A DNA stretch of 64,000 nt from CAZMGB01 sp964565775 (GCA_964565775.1 CAZMGB010000017.1:1-64000), one strand, 5' to 3'; numbered from the stretch's first letter, positions 48,960-59,500 are shown. Notes: generated from the letters alone by a model not told the origin. Numbers and translations: made by a program.

Positions 48960-49368
48960 GTCGCGTCGCTTGAGCGCCCGCGACCGAGGGGCCGAGTCCG
49001 GTCAGACCATGGTGGAGCTTGCCCTGGTCTTGCCGGTACTGCTGGCTATCCTCATCGGTGTGGTTCAGTTCGCCCTGGTGTACCACGCCAAAGACGTAGC
49101 TACGACGGCGGCGCAGGAAGGAGCGCGGCTGGCGGCCGCGGAAGGGCGGACGCCGGCCGAAGGTGTTGCTCGTACGCGCGAGGTGCTGGAGTCCGGACTC
49201 GGGGGGACCGGCAGGGAGTTCACCGTGACAGCGCATGACGCGGGCGAGACGGTCGTCGTCCAGGCCGAGGGGGACTACCCGCTGATCATCCCCTTCGTGC
49301 CCGGAGGGAGCATCCCGATCGAGACCGAGGCTGAGGTGTACAAGGAGGGATTCCGGAGTGGTCCCTAG
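48940..49368 (+). CDS. TadE-like pseudopilin 1
   Basis: 142 residues from the ATG at 48940 (a TTG at 48970 avoids overlap with flp). It has the prepilin-like motif SGQTMVELALVLPVLLAILIGVVQFALVYHAKDVATTAAQEGARLAA of TadE proteins. TadE/TadF are minor pilins cleaved by the same peptidase and help assembly. The outer part is beta-rich (VTAHDAGETVVVQAEGDYPL). Confidence 0.8.
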   Translation: MPSRVFRSRRLSARDRGAESGQTMVELALVLPVLLAILIGVVQFALVYHAKDVATTAAQEGARLAAAEGRTPAEGVARTREVLESGLGGTGREFTVTAHDAGETVVVQAEGDYPLIIPFVPGGSIPIETEAEVYKEGFRSGP

Positions 49369-49813
49369 CAGGGGCAAAGCGCGAAGGCGCCGCTTGCCGG
49401 CGGACGAAAGCGGCCAGGCCCTGGTCGAGGCCGCCCTGGTCATACCCGTCCTGCTGCTTCTTGCCTTCGGCGTCGTCATGGCCGGCCGGGTCTCCCACGC
49501 GAAAGTGGCGGTGCAGGCGGCGGCCCGCGAGGCGAGCCGGACTCTGGCGACGGCGCCGTCGGAGCCGGATGGGATGGCTGGGGCGCTGGAGACGGGGCGC
49601 TCTGTGGCGGAGGGCTACGGCCTGTCCCAGGAGCGCCTCACCGTGGACGTGGAGTCCAACGGCTTCCGGCGGGGCGGCACCGCCACGGCCGAGGTGACCT
49701 ATCGGGTCAGCTTGGGTGACCTTCCTCTCCTCGATCGCCTCGAAGTGACGGTGTCAAGCAGCCACTCGGAGCGCATCGATCTCTATCGAAGCCGCGAGGC
49801 GGTCCTGCGGTGA
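49358..49813 (+). CDS. TadE-like pseudopilin 2
   Basis: 151 residues from a GTG at 49358, overlapping the previous gene by 11 bases. The motif ESGQALVEAALVIPVLLLLAFGVVMAGRV, preceded by a basic stretch, is again of TadE type (Gly before a Q-A-L-V-E start). A C-terminal beta region follows (VTYRVSLGDLPLLDRLEVTVSSSHSER). Its stop overlaps the next start by four bases. Confidence 0.8.
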   Translation: MVPSRGKARRRRLPADESGQALVEAALVIPVLLLLAFGVVMAGRVSHAKVAVQAAAREASRTLATAPSEPDGMAGALETGRSVAEGYGLSQERLTVDVESNGFRRGGTATAEVTYRVSLGDLPLLDRLEVTVSSSHSERIDLYRSREAVLR

Positions 49814-50247
49814 GGGCGTTCGTGCGTCGTCTGCACAGCGACGAGGGCGGCCAGGCGATTGTGCTGGTGGCCATCCTGATGGTCGGCCTGGTGGCTGTGG
49901 TCGGGCTCGTGACTGACGGAGGGCTGGTATTCAGCCAGCGGCGCGACCTCCAGAACGTCGCCGACGCCGCGGCCCTGGCCGGCGCTATGCAGATCGACGA
50001 GGACGCATATCGCGCGTCGGGCGAGGTACTGCTGGACGAGTCGGCTGCTCGCCAGGCGGCGGTCGAGTATCTGGAAGCGGAGGAGGGCGTGGCCTACTCT
50101 GTGGCCGTTGGCCCGGCACGGGTGGACGTATCCGTGTCCCGGCAGGCGTCTACGGGGTTCCTGCGGGTGATAGGCATCAACAGCGTGGAGATGAGCGCGG
50201 AGGCATCGGCGGAGCCGCGCCACGGCGTGGCGTCGGCGGCGCCATAG
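49810..50247 (+). CDS. TadG-like pilus protein, short form
   Basis: 145 residues. The N-terminus EGGQAIVLVAILMVGLVAVVGLVTDGGLVFSQRRDLQNVADAAALAGA is the TadG/Tad_N module: a prepilin-like helix followed by the QxxADAAALAGA repeat helix. Full-length TadG has a von Willebrand domain of several hundred residues; here it is replaced by a short beta segment, so it is a minor form. It closes the core Tad cluster. Confidence 0.75.
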   Translation: MRAFVRRLHSDEGGQAIVLVAILMVGLVAVVGLVTDGGLVFSQRRDLQNVADAAALAGAMQIDEDAYRASGEVLLDESAARQAAVEYLEAEEGVAYSVAVGPARVDVSVSRQASTGFLRVIGINSVEMSAEASAEPRHGVASAAP

Positions 50248-50268
50248 GCGAATGGAGAGGGAGCGCTA

Positions 50269-50817
50269 TTGACTCGGGCATTCGGCCTGCTCGCAACACT
50301 GGCAGCAGTCAGCCTGATGCTTGCCGCGTGTGGCGACGGCGAAAAGGACAGCGACTCGGTGCGCACCGATTCGCCCACACCGGCGGCAACGCGAACGGCT
50401 GCCCCCGAGGCGAGCCCTGCCGCCGCGCCGTCCGTCGACGAGGAGGTGTCAGAAGCGTACCTGCGGTACTGGGAGGTGTACGCGGATGCCGTGTTCGAGC
50501 TGGACGAGAGGAGGCTCCCGGAGGTGATGACGGGGCCCCAACTGGACAGGACACGTCGAGAAATCGATAGCCTCCGGCAGCGTGGCCGTGCCGCCAAGAT
50601 CGTTGTCGAGCATAACTCCTTCATCGCGGAGCTGGACCCGGTGGCCGGCACGGCCACGATCCGCGACGAGTACACCAACCGGAGTTACGAGGTCGACGCA
50701 GAGACAAAGCAGATCGTGGGGCAGGCAGCGCCCGGTACCGTCCTCACTGACACGTACTTTCTAGTTAAGGAGGATGGGGCATGGAAAGTCCGCGATGGCA
50801 TTCGACAGGAAGGCTGA
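50269..50817 (+). CDS. Lipoprotein of the Tad locus
   Basis: 182 residues from a TTG at 50269 (GGAGAGGGAG upstream). A signal peptide ends in the lipobox LMLAAC. After a Thr/Pro/Ala-rich linker (TPAATRTAAPEASPAAAPS) comes a SnoaL/NTF2-like-looking region (YLRYWEVYADAVFELDERRLPEVMTGP, VKEDGAWKVRDG). Its end overlaps the next gene by 37 bases. Role in the pilus unknown. Confidence 0.65.
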   Translation: MTRAFGLLATLAAVSLMLAACGDGEKDSDSVRTDSPTPAATRTAAPEASPAAAPSVDEEVSEAYLRYWEVYADAVFELDERRLPEVMTGPQLDRTRREIDSLRQRGRAAKIVVEHNSFIAELDPVAGTATIRDEYTNRSYEVDAETKQIVGQAAPGTVLTDTYFLVKEDGAWKVRDGIRQEG

Positions 50818-51686
50818 TTGCGCCCGCGGTGGCACTGCTACTCGTCGCGGCGACGATCGCTGGATTGCCGCCGGAGCTGGCTCGAGCAGATGACGGCTAT
50901 GAACCCAACCCGGATCTGCCTCACGCCAGCATCAGCGTTGAATCACACGGCGACGGCGTAACCATCTACATCGCCGTCTCGGAGACGTCGCCAGGTAGTT
51001 CGGGCGACTCGCCCTCCGACGGCATCGGCGGATCCGGCGGCTGGTCGTGCAGCACCGAGGTCATGAACATCGGCGTCGGCATGCGCGAGTGGTTCGAGCG
51101 GGAGGCTCCGCTTCACCCCGGCGAGGCACCCTGGATCGTTCGCTGCGACAACGGGTTCTTCGGTGTAGTGTGGCTTCCCATCGATGTAGAGCCGGCGGAC
51201 ATCGAGATCGTTGTCGTGCAGGGCGACGCGGTGGACCCTGCCTCTATGGCCGCGGCACTGCTCGACCACGTTCCCGTGCCGGACATCGTCATCGGGGTCA
51301 ACCCAACAACCGGCCTGGTGGCCGTGCCGTCTTGGTTCTGGATCGAGGGCTACGACGGGTCGCCTATTGTCGCCTCCGACACCCTCGACGACGTGACCGT
51401 GGAGGTCGAGATCACACCCACGAGCTACCGCTGGAGCTTCGGCGACGGCGCGACCCTGGAGACGACCTCCCTGGGCCGGTCCTATCCGCAGGAGAGCGAT
51501 ATCCGCCACACCTACGAGCAGTCGTCCCTGAGCGTCGGCGGCTCCTTCGCCGTGACGGTGGAGATAACCTTCTCGGCCCGCTACCGCGTGGACGGCGGAG
51601 CCTGGCAGCCGCTGGACCCCATCACTCGATCGTTCACGGGCGCCTATCCGGTGCAGCAGCTCCAGTCGATCCTGACCGACGAGTAG
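50781..51686 (+). CDS. Secreted PKD-like protein of the Tad locus
   Basis: 301 residues with a signal peptide (LIAPAVALLLVAATIAGLPPELARA). The mature part is Asp/Ser-rich and ends in a PKD-like beta-sandwich pattern (YRWSFGDGATLETTSLGRSYPQ, then DIRHTYEQSS, SVGGSFAVTVEITFSARY). Such proteins may attach to the pilus or the cell surface. No catalytic motif. The ribosome site AAGGAGG overlaps the end of the lipoprotein gene. Confidence 0.6.
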   Translation: MESPRWHSTGRLIAPAVALLLVAATIAGLPPELARADDGYEPNPDLPHASISVESHGDGVTIYIAVSETSPGSSGDSPSDGIGGSGGWSCSTEVMNIGVGMREWFEREAPLHPGEAPWIVRCDNGFFGVVWLPIDVEPADIEIVVVQGDAVDPASMAAALLDHVPVPDIVIGVNPTTGLVAVPSWFWIEGYDGSPIVASDTLDDVTVEVEITPTSYRWSFGDGATLETTSLGRSYPQESDIRHTYEQSSLSVGGSFAVTVEITFSARYRVDGGAWQPLDPITRSFTGAYPVQQLQSILTDE

Positions 51687-51705
51687 GAAGGACGCTTCTG
51701 GGCGG

Positions 51706-52440
51706 ATGGCAGAGGTAGTGCGACTTCAGCGGGCCGAGAGCGTGCCGGACGAGGCCTCGGCCAAGGGCGTCCTGCCTCTTGCTGCGCTGGTTTGCGCCGG
51801 TGTCTCCCTGGGGTTCCTCTTCTGGTGGCTCAACGGCCCCCCTCAGGTCCCCGCGTCTTTGCCCGACTGGGATCAGATAAGTCGCACACTTACGGGCTCG
51901 GACGTTCCTTATGAAGACGTGATTTACATCGCGACGGCCCTGGGATGGCTGGCTCTGGGTTACCTGGGCCTGACGGTCGCGCTCCGGGTGGTGCTCGGAG
52001 CTGCGGATCGCCTGACGGACGGCTCGGCCTGGGCGCGGGCCGCTCTTAGCTTGAGCGACCTCGTGACGCTTCCCGCAATAAGGCGCATCGTGGAGGGCGC
52101 GCTCGCCGGAGTCATCTTCCTGGCGATCTGGCTTCGCACGAGCGCCGCGCTGGAGGCAGGAACCTCCGCGGGAGCCATGGCCGCCACGAGCAGTGTGGCG
52201 CAAGCTGCGCTGACGCAGGACGTCGCGGCAGAGCCGGCTTGTCCCCCGCTGACGGAAGCTATCGCGGAACCTCCGCCTCCCGACTGCTTTGTCTCCTACA
52301 CAGTCGTGGAAGGCGACAACCTGTGGGACATCTCGCGCCGCTTCTACGGCGACGGCATGCAGTATGTGGTGGTCTTCAGGGTGAACGAAGGTCGCGCCAT
52401 GACCACCGGCGAGCCCTTCACCAATCCGCGCCTGATTTGA
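51706..52440 (+). CDS. N-terminal part of a LysM-BTAD membrane regulator, ends at in-frame TGA
   Basis: 244 residues. Three membrane helices (LPLAALVCAGVSLGFLFWWL, YIATALGWLALGYLGLTVAL, VEGALAGVIFLAIWL) and then a LysM domain (SYTVVEGDNLWDISRRFYGDGM). It ends FTNPRLI-TGA, exactly where the second LysM in the next frame reads FADPDLILPGW. The following codons in the same frame continue PGWVLDMPLPGYN, so the TGA interrupts one gene of 51706-55086. A mutation, an error or a read-through codon are possible. Confidence 0.7.
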   Translation: MAEVVRLQRAESVPDEASAKGVLPLAALVCAGVSLGFLFWWLNGPPQVPASLPDWDQISRTLTGSDVPYEDVIYIATALGWLALGYLGLTVALRVVLGAADRLTDGSAWARAALSLSDLVTLPAIRRIVEGALAGVIFLAIWLRTSAALEAGTSAGAMAATSSVAQAALTQDVAAEPACPPLTEAIAEPPPPDCFVSYTVVEGDNLWDISRRFYGDGMQYVVVFRVNEGRAMTTGEPFTNPRLI

Positions 52441-52458
52441 CCGGGCTGGGTCCTGGAC

Positions 52459-55086
52459 ATGCCGCTGCCGGGATACAACGTTTGGACCGCAGGCGACCAC
52501 GTGATGTACAGGGTCCGGCCGGGCGACTCGCTGTGGCGCATATCGGAGAGCTTTCTGAGCGACGGGTTTCGCTGGACAGAGATATGGGAGCTGAACCAGA
52601 GTCGGGAGATGGCGGGCGGCCGGCGATTTGCCGATCCGGACCTGATTCTGCCAGGCTGGATTCTCGAGCTTCCGATCGAGGCGGCAGTAGTGCCTCCGGC
52701 TCCATCGGCTGCACCGGTCGAGACGACCCCACCGCCCGTGCCTTCGCCGACGGTCGCGTCTTCGCCGACGCCTGTTCCTTCGCCCACGCCCTTGCCTTCG
52801 CGGACGGCCACGGCTTCGCCCACACCTGTGGGGTCGACAACGCCGGAGGCGGAGAGCGTGCCCCTTCAGGAGCCGACAACTGTTCCTGTCCAGCAGCCAG
52901 CCGGCGACGGAAGTGACGGCAGCGTGCCCTGGCCAGGTGCTCCGCCCCTGCTGGCCGCGGCCGCGGGTGTGGCGGCAGCAGGAACGGTAGCGCTGGTGGT
53001 GCGTCGACTGGTCCGACGAGACACCAGTCGCAGGCTTCGAGTGCGTGGCGTCGATGGTCGCGCGAAGCGGGCTACGGGAGACGCGGCGAGAGTGATCCTG
53101 ACGGCCCGAGCCCTGCTGCGGGGCCTGGCGGAGTTAGGGTTCGACGACCTCCGTCTCGTTCTCGCACGGGAGGCGGAGCGATTTCTGGATTTCACGCTGG
53201 ACTGCGCGCCGGGCGACGCGGAGGCGCTGATTCACAGCCGCTACGACCTGGGCCGTCGGCTGGCCTGCGCCGTGGACGGCGAGGTGGTCGGCTCGACCCG
53301 GGTCCGGCTCAAGCTGTCCCGCTTTCAGCGTCTGGCTGGCCTCCTCCTGGGCGAGGGCACCGCACGGGAGGGATTGCTGCTTGTACCGGTCGGAGCCGCA
53401 GACAGCGGGCTGTACTACCTGAACCTGGCCGCAGCTGGCGCTGCGGCAATAACAGGCACCGAGCACGAGACGCGGCAGCTCCTGTCGGCGTGGCTGGCAA
53501 CTCTCACCGCCGTCTACGGCCCGGAGGAGCTGGCTTTCCTGCCTGCCGGGAACGCCGTGACGCAGTTGCGAGAGCTGGTCACGCTGCCACACTTCGCGGC
53601 CAGCGCGGATGCGCCTGCCGAGCGATCAGTGCAGGACCTGGCCGCCGAGTTGGAAGAAACGATTGTGGCTCGAGACGACGGCATGACGAGAGCGTGGGAC
53701 GCTGCCCTCGTGGCACTGGCCGGCCTTGGAGTTGACTACAAGGAGGACATCGAGCGCCTGGAGACGGTGCGTCGGCGTGGGCCGGAGCGCCGGATCTACA
53801 TGGTCGCCGCTATGGACAGCGTCCAAGATCGGGAAGTACTCCAGGGTTTCGGCGCCGCTGTCACCTTCGGCCGGCCCGACGAGCGCTTGGACAGTGGCGA
53901 GCCTGGTGCCCCGAGGGCAGGACCGGGCGAGCTTGTCCTCTCTCTGGGCCGCGAACCTCCTCTTATTCTCCAACCGGTTGAGGTGCGGACCGAGGTGCTA
54001 CGACCTCTCATGCGACGGGAGGGACCGGCCCAGTATGAGGAAGCACACGGGGGACCGCCACAGCCGGTAGATGACGGCAGGGAAGTCACAACCGAGGAGC
54101 AGTGGGAAGACGTGCCCCCGACAGCCGAAGAGGAGATTCCGCCGGACCCTGTGGAGGAAGATCGCGACGAGGCTTCAGGGACGCGGTCACCGGAGCCAGC
54201 CGAGGACCCAGAATCTGAGACGGGAGACGCCGAGACGGTGGACCGGAGTGGCGGTCAGGTCCTCGCAGCCCGTCAGTCACCGCTTCTCGTGAGTGAAGAA
54301 GAGGCGCCAGATGCTGGAGCGGCGAACGTGGGCGGGCCCCTATTCACTGTGCGCTGCTTCGGGTCTTTCCGGGTGGAGACGGCCGCCGGGGAAGTGACCG
54401 GCTGGACCATCCAGAAGGCCCGGGAGATGCTGGCCTACCTGATCGCCCGCGGCGGCACGCCCGCCTTGCGGGACGAGGTGGCAGAGGCCCTCTGGCCCGA
54501 CGGGGACCGGGCACAGGTCGACCACCTTCTCTACAATGCCGCTTACTACCTGCGCCGCGCGTTGAAGAGCGCCGTGCGCACGGCCGACATGCAGCCCCTG
54601 GTGGCCTCGGCTCAGCGCTATCACCTTCGGCCCGCCATGTTCCGGGTGGATGTCGACGCCTTCGACGCGCACCTGCGCCGCGCCGAGACCCTGGAGGGCA
54701 CCGATGCCCTGGTGGAGTACCAGCGGGCTCTGGGACTGTACCAGGGTGACTTCGTGGGGAACGAGCCCTACGAGTGGGCGGAGGCCTACCGTCGGGAGTA
54801 CCAGCGGAGGTTCATTGATGGGTCCCACCGAGCGGCGAAGCTGGCGATGGACTGTCGCGACATCGCCAAGGCGACGGAGTTCTACAAGGCCATCCTGGCT
54901 CGTGATCCCATTGACGAGGAGGCCGGACGCGGCCTCATGCGCTGCTACGCCAAGCTCGGCGACCTCAACGGCGTGCGCAAGGTGTACAAGGTGCTGTGCG
55001 AGTCGCTACAGCGAGAGCTGGAGGACGAGAACGCGGAGCCGCTGCCGGAGACGGCGGCAGTGTTCCACGAAGTGACGCGGCAGTGA
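52459..55086 (+). CDS. LysM-BTAD (SARP-like) transcriptional regulator, C-terminal part
   Basis: 875 residues from an ATG 19 bases after the TGA; no good ribosome site. A LysM domain (residues 16-62), a Pro/Thr linker, one membrane helix (near 165-182) and a cytosolic body follow. The last 230 residues are a BTAD/SARP activator: FRVETAAGEVTGWTIQKAREMLAYLIARGG (winged HTH), FRVDVDAFDAHLRRAE, YKAILARDPIDEEAGRGLMRCYAKLG, VRKVYKVL. It likely binds cell wall outside and DNA inside, to control pili. A copy of its 3' end lies at 62690. Confidence 0.75.
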   Translation: MPLPGYNVWTAGDHVMYRVRPGDSLWRISESFLSDGFRWTEIWELNQSREMAGGRRFADPDLILPGWILELPIEAAVVPPAPSAAPVETTPPPVPSPTVASSPTPVPSPTPLPSRTATASPTPVGSTTPEAESVPLQEPTTVPVQQPAGDGSDGSVPWPGAPPLLAAAAGVAAAGTVALVVRRLVRRDTSRRLRVRGVDGRAKRATGDAARVILTARALLRGLAELGFDDLRLVLAREAERFLDFTLDCAPGDAEALIHSRYDLGRRLACAVDGEVVGSTRVRLKLSRFQRLAGLLLGEGTAREGLLLVPVGAADSGLYYLNLAAAGAAAITGTEHETRQLLSAWLATLTAVYGPEELAFLPAGNAVTQLRELVTLPHFAASADAPAERSVQDLAAELEETIVARDDGMTRAWDAALVALAGLGVDYKEDIERLETVRRRGPERRIYMVAAMDSVQDREVLQGFGAAVTFGRPDERLDSGEPGAPRAGPGELVLSLGREPPLILQPVEVRTEVLRPLMRREGPAQYEEAHGGPPQPVDDGREVTTEEQWEDVPPTAEEEIPPDPVEEDRDEASGTRSPEPAEDPESETGDAETVDRSGGQVLAARQSPLLVSEEEAPDAGAANVGGPLFTVRCFGSFRVETAAGEVTGWTIQKAREMLAYLIARGGTPALRDEVAEALWPDGDRAQVDHLLYNAAYYLRRALKSAVRTADMQPLVASAQRYHLRPAMFRVDVDAFDAHLRRAETLEGTDALVEYQRALGLYQGDFVGNEPYEWAEAYRREYQRRFIDGSHRAAKLAMDCRDIAKATEFYKAILARDPIDEEAGRGLMRCYAKLGDLNGVRKVYKVLCESLQRELEDENAEPLPETAAVFHEVTRQ

Positions 55087-55089
55087 TAT

Positions 55090-55108
55090 GCCGGCGGTTC
55101 CTGCCGGC
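55090..55108. terminator. Hairpin between convergent genes
   Basis: GCCGGC (55090-55095) and GCCGGC (55103-55108) form a 6-bp stem with a GGTTCCT loop, directly after the BTAD stop and before the convergent gene end at 55110. No T run. Confidence 0.45.
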
Positions 55109-55109
55109 C

Positions 55110-56585
55110 TCACGTCGGCAGAATCACGCTACGCGTGCCGAAGCTCTTGTGGAGGGTGAACGTCTCGAACGCCTCATTGCTGGTACGCCGCTGATACCCA
55201 GTGAGTCGGCATATCCAGGCAAAGGTCGTGCGGCTTGCCTCCGCGAATTCATGAACCATCTTGGGATCCGCATTGAGGGTATAGCCTGACCTAGGCGACA
55301 AGTTTGCCGTCAAGCGCTCCGTGATCCCATCCGTCCAATCAACGAACTTCGCCTTGATGCCGGACTCGTCACTGATCTCAATGGCCCCTGGGCTGCAGGT
55401 GAATGTCAATTCTCCGTCCACCAGAAATGGCGCAGGGAAGCGAGGAACCCTCCACATTCGCCAGAACTGCCAACGGCTGCTGAGGCCGTTGGTCACATAA
55501 CCCGACGCTGGAAGGACTAACCAGTCGCCGATACGCGCCGCCCAGTCGGCCGGCAATGCCTTAAGTAGCGGCCCGGCGAATCGAACTGGTGGTGTGACTG
55601 TCTCAATCCGTTGCCCTTCGCAACATTGGAAGACAGCTTCGGGGTCTGCGGAAGCCGGTCCAGTGCTCGCCTGGAAGACTCCGTAAATGTCCAAGTCGTA
55701 CACCACCGAACGACCTTCGTGAACGCGGCCACTGGCCGCGAGCAGGATATGCGACGGCTCGTCTGTCGTTTGTTGCTGCCAGATCTCAGAGAGTCGCTCC
55801 CATATCTGGCCTGGCACCGTGTCAATCTGACCTTCGGGATCATCCGCACGGGGCCACCACTCAGGCCTTCTCCGCGGCTTCAACGTCCACAAGTCAAGGT
55901 TAATGGGACAGGCCTCGCCAGCGAGGTCCAAGGCTAGCCTGAGGTCGAGCCGATGCCTCGACACCGACCACGCGAGAGCACGGAGATAGGCAGAGCGATA
56001 GATCTCGCTCAGCCTGACATCCCCGCCCGGAAGGTGCGCCTCATGCTGTCGACCTATGAACCAGAGAGGTTTGGTCGTTAGGGCCACGCGCTCATCCTCC
56101 ACCAGTTTCTCCCACTCGAACGCCCACTGCCGTCGGATCGGAATGGACCACATCCGCTCCAGACGATCGACGTTAGTCGAATAGATGGGCGCTGTGAAGG
56201 CGCGGGCGTTTTCTTCGAAGAAGGACGGAGGTTCAAATGAGTCTAGTGCCGTCTCCGAATGGAGCGAACTGACCGGCACGAAAGTTGAAGGGGTAGCGCC
56301 CAAGTGCTCTAACAAGATGTTTGATAAGAGTGATGGCCTTTGCAGTGTACGGCGCAGATCATCGATAGGAGGTTCGAACGTCTCGGAGGCGTCCTTCGCT
56401 CTGCAATAGGGGAGCAGGCCGAGGGCAGCCACGCTTTCCAGCGTCTGTCGTCCCAACCACGACAAGAGCGACGCAGAGGTCGCGGAAGCCTGTGGCCCCA
56501 TCAAGAGGTCGCCAATGGTCGCCGAGGTTCGCTCCCTTACCAGAGGCGAGGGCGACGTCAGGCGCGAAAGCAGGAAATCCATCAT
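55110..56585 (-). CDS. Hypothetical partner protein of the STAND ATPase
   Basis: About 491 residues from the ATG at 56585, which overlaps the STAND gene's stop (TGATG), so they are coupled. The sequence has no signal peptide and no motif known to me; tryptophan-rich beta segments (RRPEWWPRADD, WQFWRMWRVPRFPAPFLV) and helical parts alternate. Partner genes of this size are known for some Avs systems. It could be a target-recognition or effector subunit. A longer frame upstream (to 57062) is antisense-like noise inside the STAND gene. Confidence 0.5.
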   Translation of the reverse strand: MMDFLLSRLTSPSPLVRERTSATIGDLLMGPQASATSASLLSWLGRQTLESVAALGLLPYCRAKDASETFEPPIDDLRRTLQRPSLLSNILLEHLGATPSTFVPVSSLHSETALDSFEPPSFFEENARAFTAPIYSTNVDRLERMWSIPIRRQWAFEWEKLVEDERVALTTKPLWFIGRQHEAHLPGGDVRLSEIYRSAYLRALAWSVSRHRLDLRLALDLAGEACPINLDLWTLKPRRRPEWWPRADDPEGQIDTVPGQIWERLSEIWQQQTTDEPSHILLAASGRVHEGRSVVYDLDIYGVFQASTGPASADPEAVFQCCEGQRIETVTPPVRFAGPLLKALPADWAARIGDWLVLPASGYVTNGLSSRWQFWRMWRVPRFPAPFLVDGELTFTCSPGAIEISDESGIKAKFVDWTDGITERLTANLSPRSGYTLNADPKMVHEFAEASRTTFAWICRLTGYQRRTSNEAFETFTLHKSFGTRSVILPT

Positions 56586-59500
56586 CAGGATGGAGCCTCT
56601 GTGATCCATCCGGGCGTCGGGAGTTGAAGAGGCGACACGAGATCCAAGACGGAACACACTGCTTGTCCACATATCCCTTCTGCGATGTCCGTGCGATTCA
56701 CGAAGATGAAGTACTCGGCGAGTCGAAGAAGCACCTCCCGCATCCCCAGATGCTCCCACTTCTCTCCCGTGTCGGAGGCGATCGAGTCCACGACGAACTC
56801 GAACCACCGCTCGGGATAGTTCTCCTTTACCGCCTGCCATCGACCAAGAGTTTCCTCTTTCTGACCAAAGAACCGGAACCAACCGTGATTGTCCCTTTGG
56901 GCCCGTACCAACCAGCGGTAGGCTTCTGATCGGCCGCGATGCGCGAGAGCAAGGTAGAACAGGTCGTCGGACACCCGAAGACGAGTGTCCGAATCGACTA
57001 GTTTTGCGACTGCATCCAAGGCCTGGCGAGCCTGCCCCGCATCGACCCATCCGTGCAGCCAACTCCGCGCACGGTGCTCTCGATCGTAGGGGGTCATTGA
57101 ACCCGACGCTTCCAGAAACTGCTCAAGCTGCGGTGGAGGAAACGAGATTGGATCGGCTCCGGGGCGCCCGTGGGTCCGTGATTCCCACTGCGGCGCGGCT
57201 CGTTCCTCCACGGCCGAGCTAGCCGCCTGAAGATTCAGCGGACCAAGCACGTCTTCGAGTGCGCCAAGTGCCTCTCCTGCCCCTGGGTCCCCGCGAGCGG
57301 CGCGTTTGCTCAGAATGTGGAGGCTTCTCGCATCAACGGCGGTCCGGGCGAGCGCTTGGTGAAGGTCATGTGTCAGGTCAGCTGACGAAAGGAAAGCACC
57401 AAAGACGGTCTCTGCATCGTTGTACCGCTCCTGATCGCATAACCACCGATAGTATGCCGGAATCCGTTCCGGAGAGATGATGCATAAAGCCTCGCCGAAC
57501 ATGCCCTGCAAATGTGATGTCTCGTCGCCATCGGTGAAATCCTCGACAGCCGCGACGACCGGCGCTAGTTGAACCAGCAGCTTCTCGGATTCGCCAACAC
57601 CCGCTTGGTGACATGCCTTGAGGACTTCGACAACGCTGTCCAACAAGAGATCTTTGTGCTCGCCGTATGCAATCGTGTCTTCCGCGGCCTTGCCCACCAG
57701 TCGACGCGCATCGTCCTCGAACCCATGACGGCAAGCGAGGCGTGCAAGCTTGGCGAATCGAAGAGCGCGCGTTGGGAAGTCCGCGATGGAATTGGCGAGA
57801 TCGCCCTCCATTCTCTTGAGCAAAGACGCCGCCACGTCGTCTGGCATCCACTGCCGCTCGGCATCCACGTAGGAGCCGATGAACGCCCAGGGGTTGCAGT
57901 AGTCTGTCGCGAAGGCGAGGTCCAGATCGAGCTCCCCAATTGCTGCCTGCCCTGAGATGCCTCGGCTGATCGCCATGAGGTCCATTGCGATCTCTCGGAG
58001 CGCAGAACATAGGCCGTCGCCCAGATCTGTATGCTCGCGATCTGTCGAGAAACGGGGACGGGCAATGCCCTCGAAATGGCGGAAAATCAGAGAAGGCCCT
58101 GACGGACGTCTCTCCGAGAGCGCGGTCGCTATATCATGAGCAGCCGCGTCAAGAAGGGCGAGGATGTCCCTCACCCACCGATCCTCTGTGAGCGAAGTCA
58201 TCCACTGGGACGCCTCGGCTCTGTCCTCCAGTCGGTTAGTAAGGAGGTAGAAGAAGGCGCTGTGGAAGAAGCTGAGGACCGCCGGTTGCCGGTCGAAGTA
58301 ATCGAGGGATCGGATGTCGGGTAGGTCGGGCAGCTTAGTCCCACGGCTCTCGGTATTCTCATTCCGGAGCGAGGCATAGAAGCTCGAGTAGACGTCCATT
58401 TCCTTTGGCAGCTCCTCATGCGAGAGTTGGACGCCCTGCTCTAACGCCAGCATAGTCGCGTGGCGGGCTACCCGTAGCTTTCCTGACGGGCAGAGATCCT
58501 CTCGCATGAGGAGCCGCAAGGGGTCCATGAGGCAGGCGCCTCGGAGTGTCGATGCCACCGCCTCAAGAATTGCCTCGCTGGTCGCGTCTTCCTCAAACTG
58601 GCTCGCAAAGCGCGCGATGCGTTCCGTCTCAATGCCCGCGAGCGCAGCAATTCGGCCGGACGCTGCCAGCCTTGCCCGCCAGTCATCCAAGCCGAAACTC
58701 ACTGTTCGCGGAATGGGGCCCGATACGCGGCGATTCATTTCGTCGAGACAATCGCGGACGGCCGCCGCGTCGTCGCGGACATGTTCTTCTCTCGCCAAGA
58801 GGGCAAGCTCTTCGTCCGTCAGTTTCTCGATGCCAGCCCGGAGTCTCAGCCTGAGGTAATCGTCCTCCTGAAGCCAGAGTTGCGCCGGCAGAAGGGCTGG
58901 TAATACGTCGGGGCGGTAGTCAATCTGGAGCACGTAGTCTCGCAGCAGGCCGACGTCCACGAAGCGCTGGAGATTCCGTCTCGTCAGCGCTATCCACGCC
59001 GAACGCCCGAGGATTTCCGCCAGCTGGTCGAGCGGATAGCGGCGCGCAACCCATCGAACCACCCAGGGCCGGTTCGGGCCTGCCAAGAGGGGTTCATCAT
59101 CGCCGAGATCGGCTTCTAGGAGCCACTCATAGGCATAGCGCCAGGATTCTGGGGCATCGTTCCGGAGCCAGGTCAGCGCCTTTTCCTGAAGGTTACGAGC
59201 GTAGAGCTGGTGCTCTTCCCGACCGACGACGTACGCGAGGAGACTGCTGTGGGACGCTCGATCACCATCCACGTCGCCTTCAAGGAGGTGCCCCACCTGA
59301 CGTCTGGCCTCGACAACTCTGGGGCGTTGCCGACCAGCCGCTTCGAGACAGTCCACCAAGCCGCGGGGCGGCCACGGAAACCGGGTGGCCGCGAGAAGGT
59401 GAAGAATCTCTCGGGCTGGCTCAGAAAGGTCCCTCCAGAGTTCGTCATAATACCGCTCGATGTCTTGGTGAGTCACTCCGGGCAGCGATGTTACCGCCTC

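Noticed and set aside
55110..57062. Extension of the STAND partner gene to 57062.
   Set aside because: The extra 159 codons overlap the STAND reading frame, are Arg/Ser-rich shadow sequence, and the ATG at 56585 is coupled to the STAND stop.
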